From NCBI GenBank assembly GCA_024691065.1, contig JAILOA010000085.1, forward strand, positions 1 through 5,118: a stretch of 5,118 nt of DNA. Direction: 5' to 3'. Position 1 is the stretch's first letter, and every line of letters starts with the position of its first letter. This DNA is from Lachnospiraceae bacterium. Its GTDB lineage: Bacteria; Bacillota; Clostridia; Lachnospirales; Lachnospiraceae. This document shows, in pieces, positions 4,791-5,118 of this stretch. Made by a program: the position numbers and the translations under genes. Under the pieces are notes generated by a model, which did no database searches, was not told where the DNA came from, and was given only the letters and a program-made list of their open reading frames with translations.

Positions 4791-5118
4791 ATGGATGTAA
4801 AAATGAGCGTTCACGATTTAATCGGCAATACCCCGCTTCTTAAGTTAAATAATCTGGGCGTAAAGGACGGGGTTTCTGTCTATGCAAAGCTTGAGCTCAT
4901 GAATCCGGCTGGGAGTGTAAAGGACAGAGTCGGAAGATATATGATAAAGGATGTCGAAGAAAAGGGACTTTTAAAGCCTGGCGGCACGATTATAGAGGCG
5001 ACGGCAGGAAATACCGGAATCGGAATAGCCATCGCTGCATTAAATAAAGGTTACAGAGTAATATTTACGGTGCCTGAGAAATTTTCCGTCGAGAAACAAA
5101 AAATAATGAAGGCCCTGG
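4791..5118 (+). CDS. mccA: Cystathionine beta-synthase-like enzyme (MccA type), 5' part
   Basis: 109 complete codons from ATG 4791, cut by the right edge; the full family length is about 300. AAAGGAGG (4775-4782) lies 8 bases before the start; ATG at 4803 is less well placed. It is a fold-type II PLP enzyme: LIGNTPLLKL (10-19), NPAGSVKDR with the PLP lysine Lys44, and ATAGNTGIG (70-78) with Asn74 binding the cofactor. Two traits favour MccA (O-acetylserine-dependent cystathionine beta-synthase, YrhA of Bacillus subtilis) over CysK: Ala-Thr-Ala instead of Pro-Thr-Ser before GNTGIG, and VPEKFSVEKQKIMKAL (94-109). The inferred reaction is homocysteine plus O-acetylserine or serine to cystathionine, which MccB then cleaves. 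This joins MetY's product to cysteine. Ordinary cysteine synthase remains possible since the C-terminal two-thirds is not visible. Confidence 0.8.
   Translation, partial: MDVKMSVHDLIGNTPLLKLNNLGVKDGVSVYAKLELMNPAGSVKDRVGRYMIKDVEEKGLLKPGGTIIEATAGNTGIGIAIAALNKGYRVIFTVPEKFSVEKQKIMKAL

Noticed and set aside
4523..4792. 89-residue minus-strand frame with repeated motifs
   Set aside because: It is antisense to the mccB end and the 41-bp array; its repeats are just the reverse reading of that array.

Overview
The window looks like chromosomal DNA from a low-GC Firmicute, most likely a Clostridia/Lachnospiraceae-type bacterium (Butyrivibrio/Roseburia-like). This is inferred from the AT-rich intergenic DNA, the strong AGGAGG-type ribosome binding sites, the style of the HxxxDG acyltransferase and the MetY-MccB-MccA sulfur genes. 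No RNA gene, IS element or CRISPR array is visible.

Layout. Bases 1-617 (minus strand) hold the N-terminal two-fifths or so of a condensation-domain-like (HxxxDG) acyltransferase that runs off the left edge. Upstream of it, 620-960 is a tandem array of 41-bp units, and 1041-1247 is a second array with a 60-63 bp period. The second array repeats the 3' end of a small minus-strand reading frame (1212-1313) that looks like the remnant of a gene end. Bases 1335-1440 contain inverted GATAA/TTATC motifs that could be operators. Bases 1508-1688 form a leader: a 33-codon peptide gene with four cysteine codons (two in tandem), a candidate antiterminator and an intrinsic terminator. After an A/C-rich tract with 135 consecutive G-free bases comes metY (1984-3264), then mccB (3484-4635), and the 5' part of a cystathionine beta-synthase-like gene (mccA type, 4791 to the right edge).

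How the genes work together. MetY makes homocysteine from O-acetylhomoserine and sulfide. The MccA-type enzyme condenses homocysteine with O-acetylserine or serine to give cystathionine. MccB splits cystathionine to cysteine, 2-oxobutyrate and ammonia. Together they form a route from sulfide to cysteine through homocysteine. The Cys-codon leader in front of metY suggests that charged tRNA-Cys, i.e. the end product, controls the operon by transcription attenuation.

The two most notable points are this cysteine attenuator, unusual in that its antiterminator strand lies inside the leader peptide gene, and the repeated duplication of gene edges: the mccB tail, the metY stop region, the small ORF tail and the 5' edge of the acyltransferase gene all lie next to tandem copies related to themselves.
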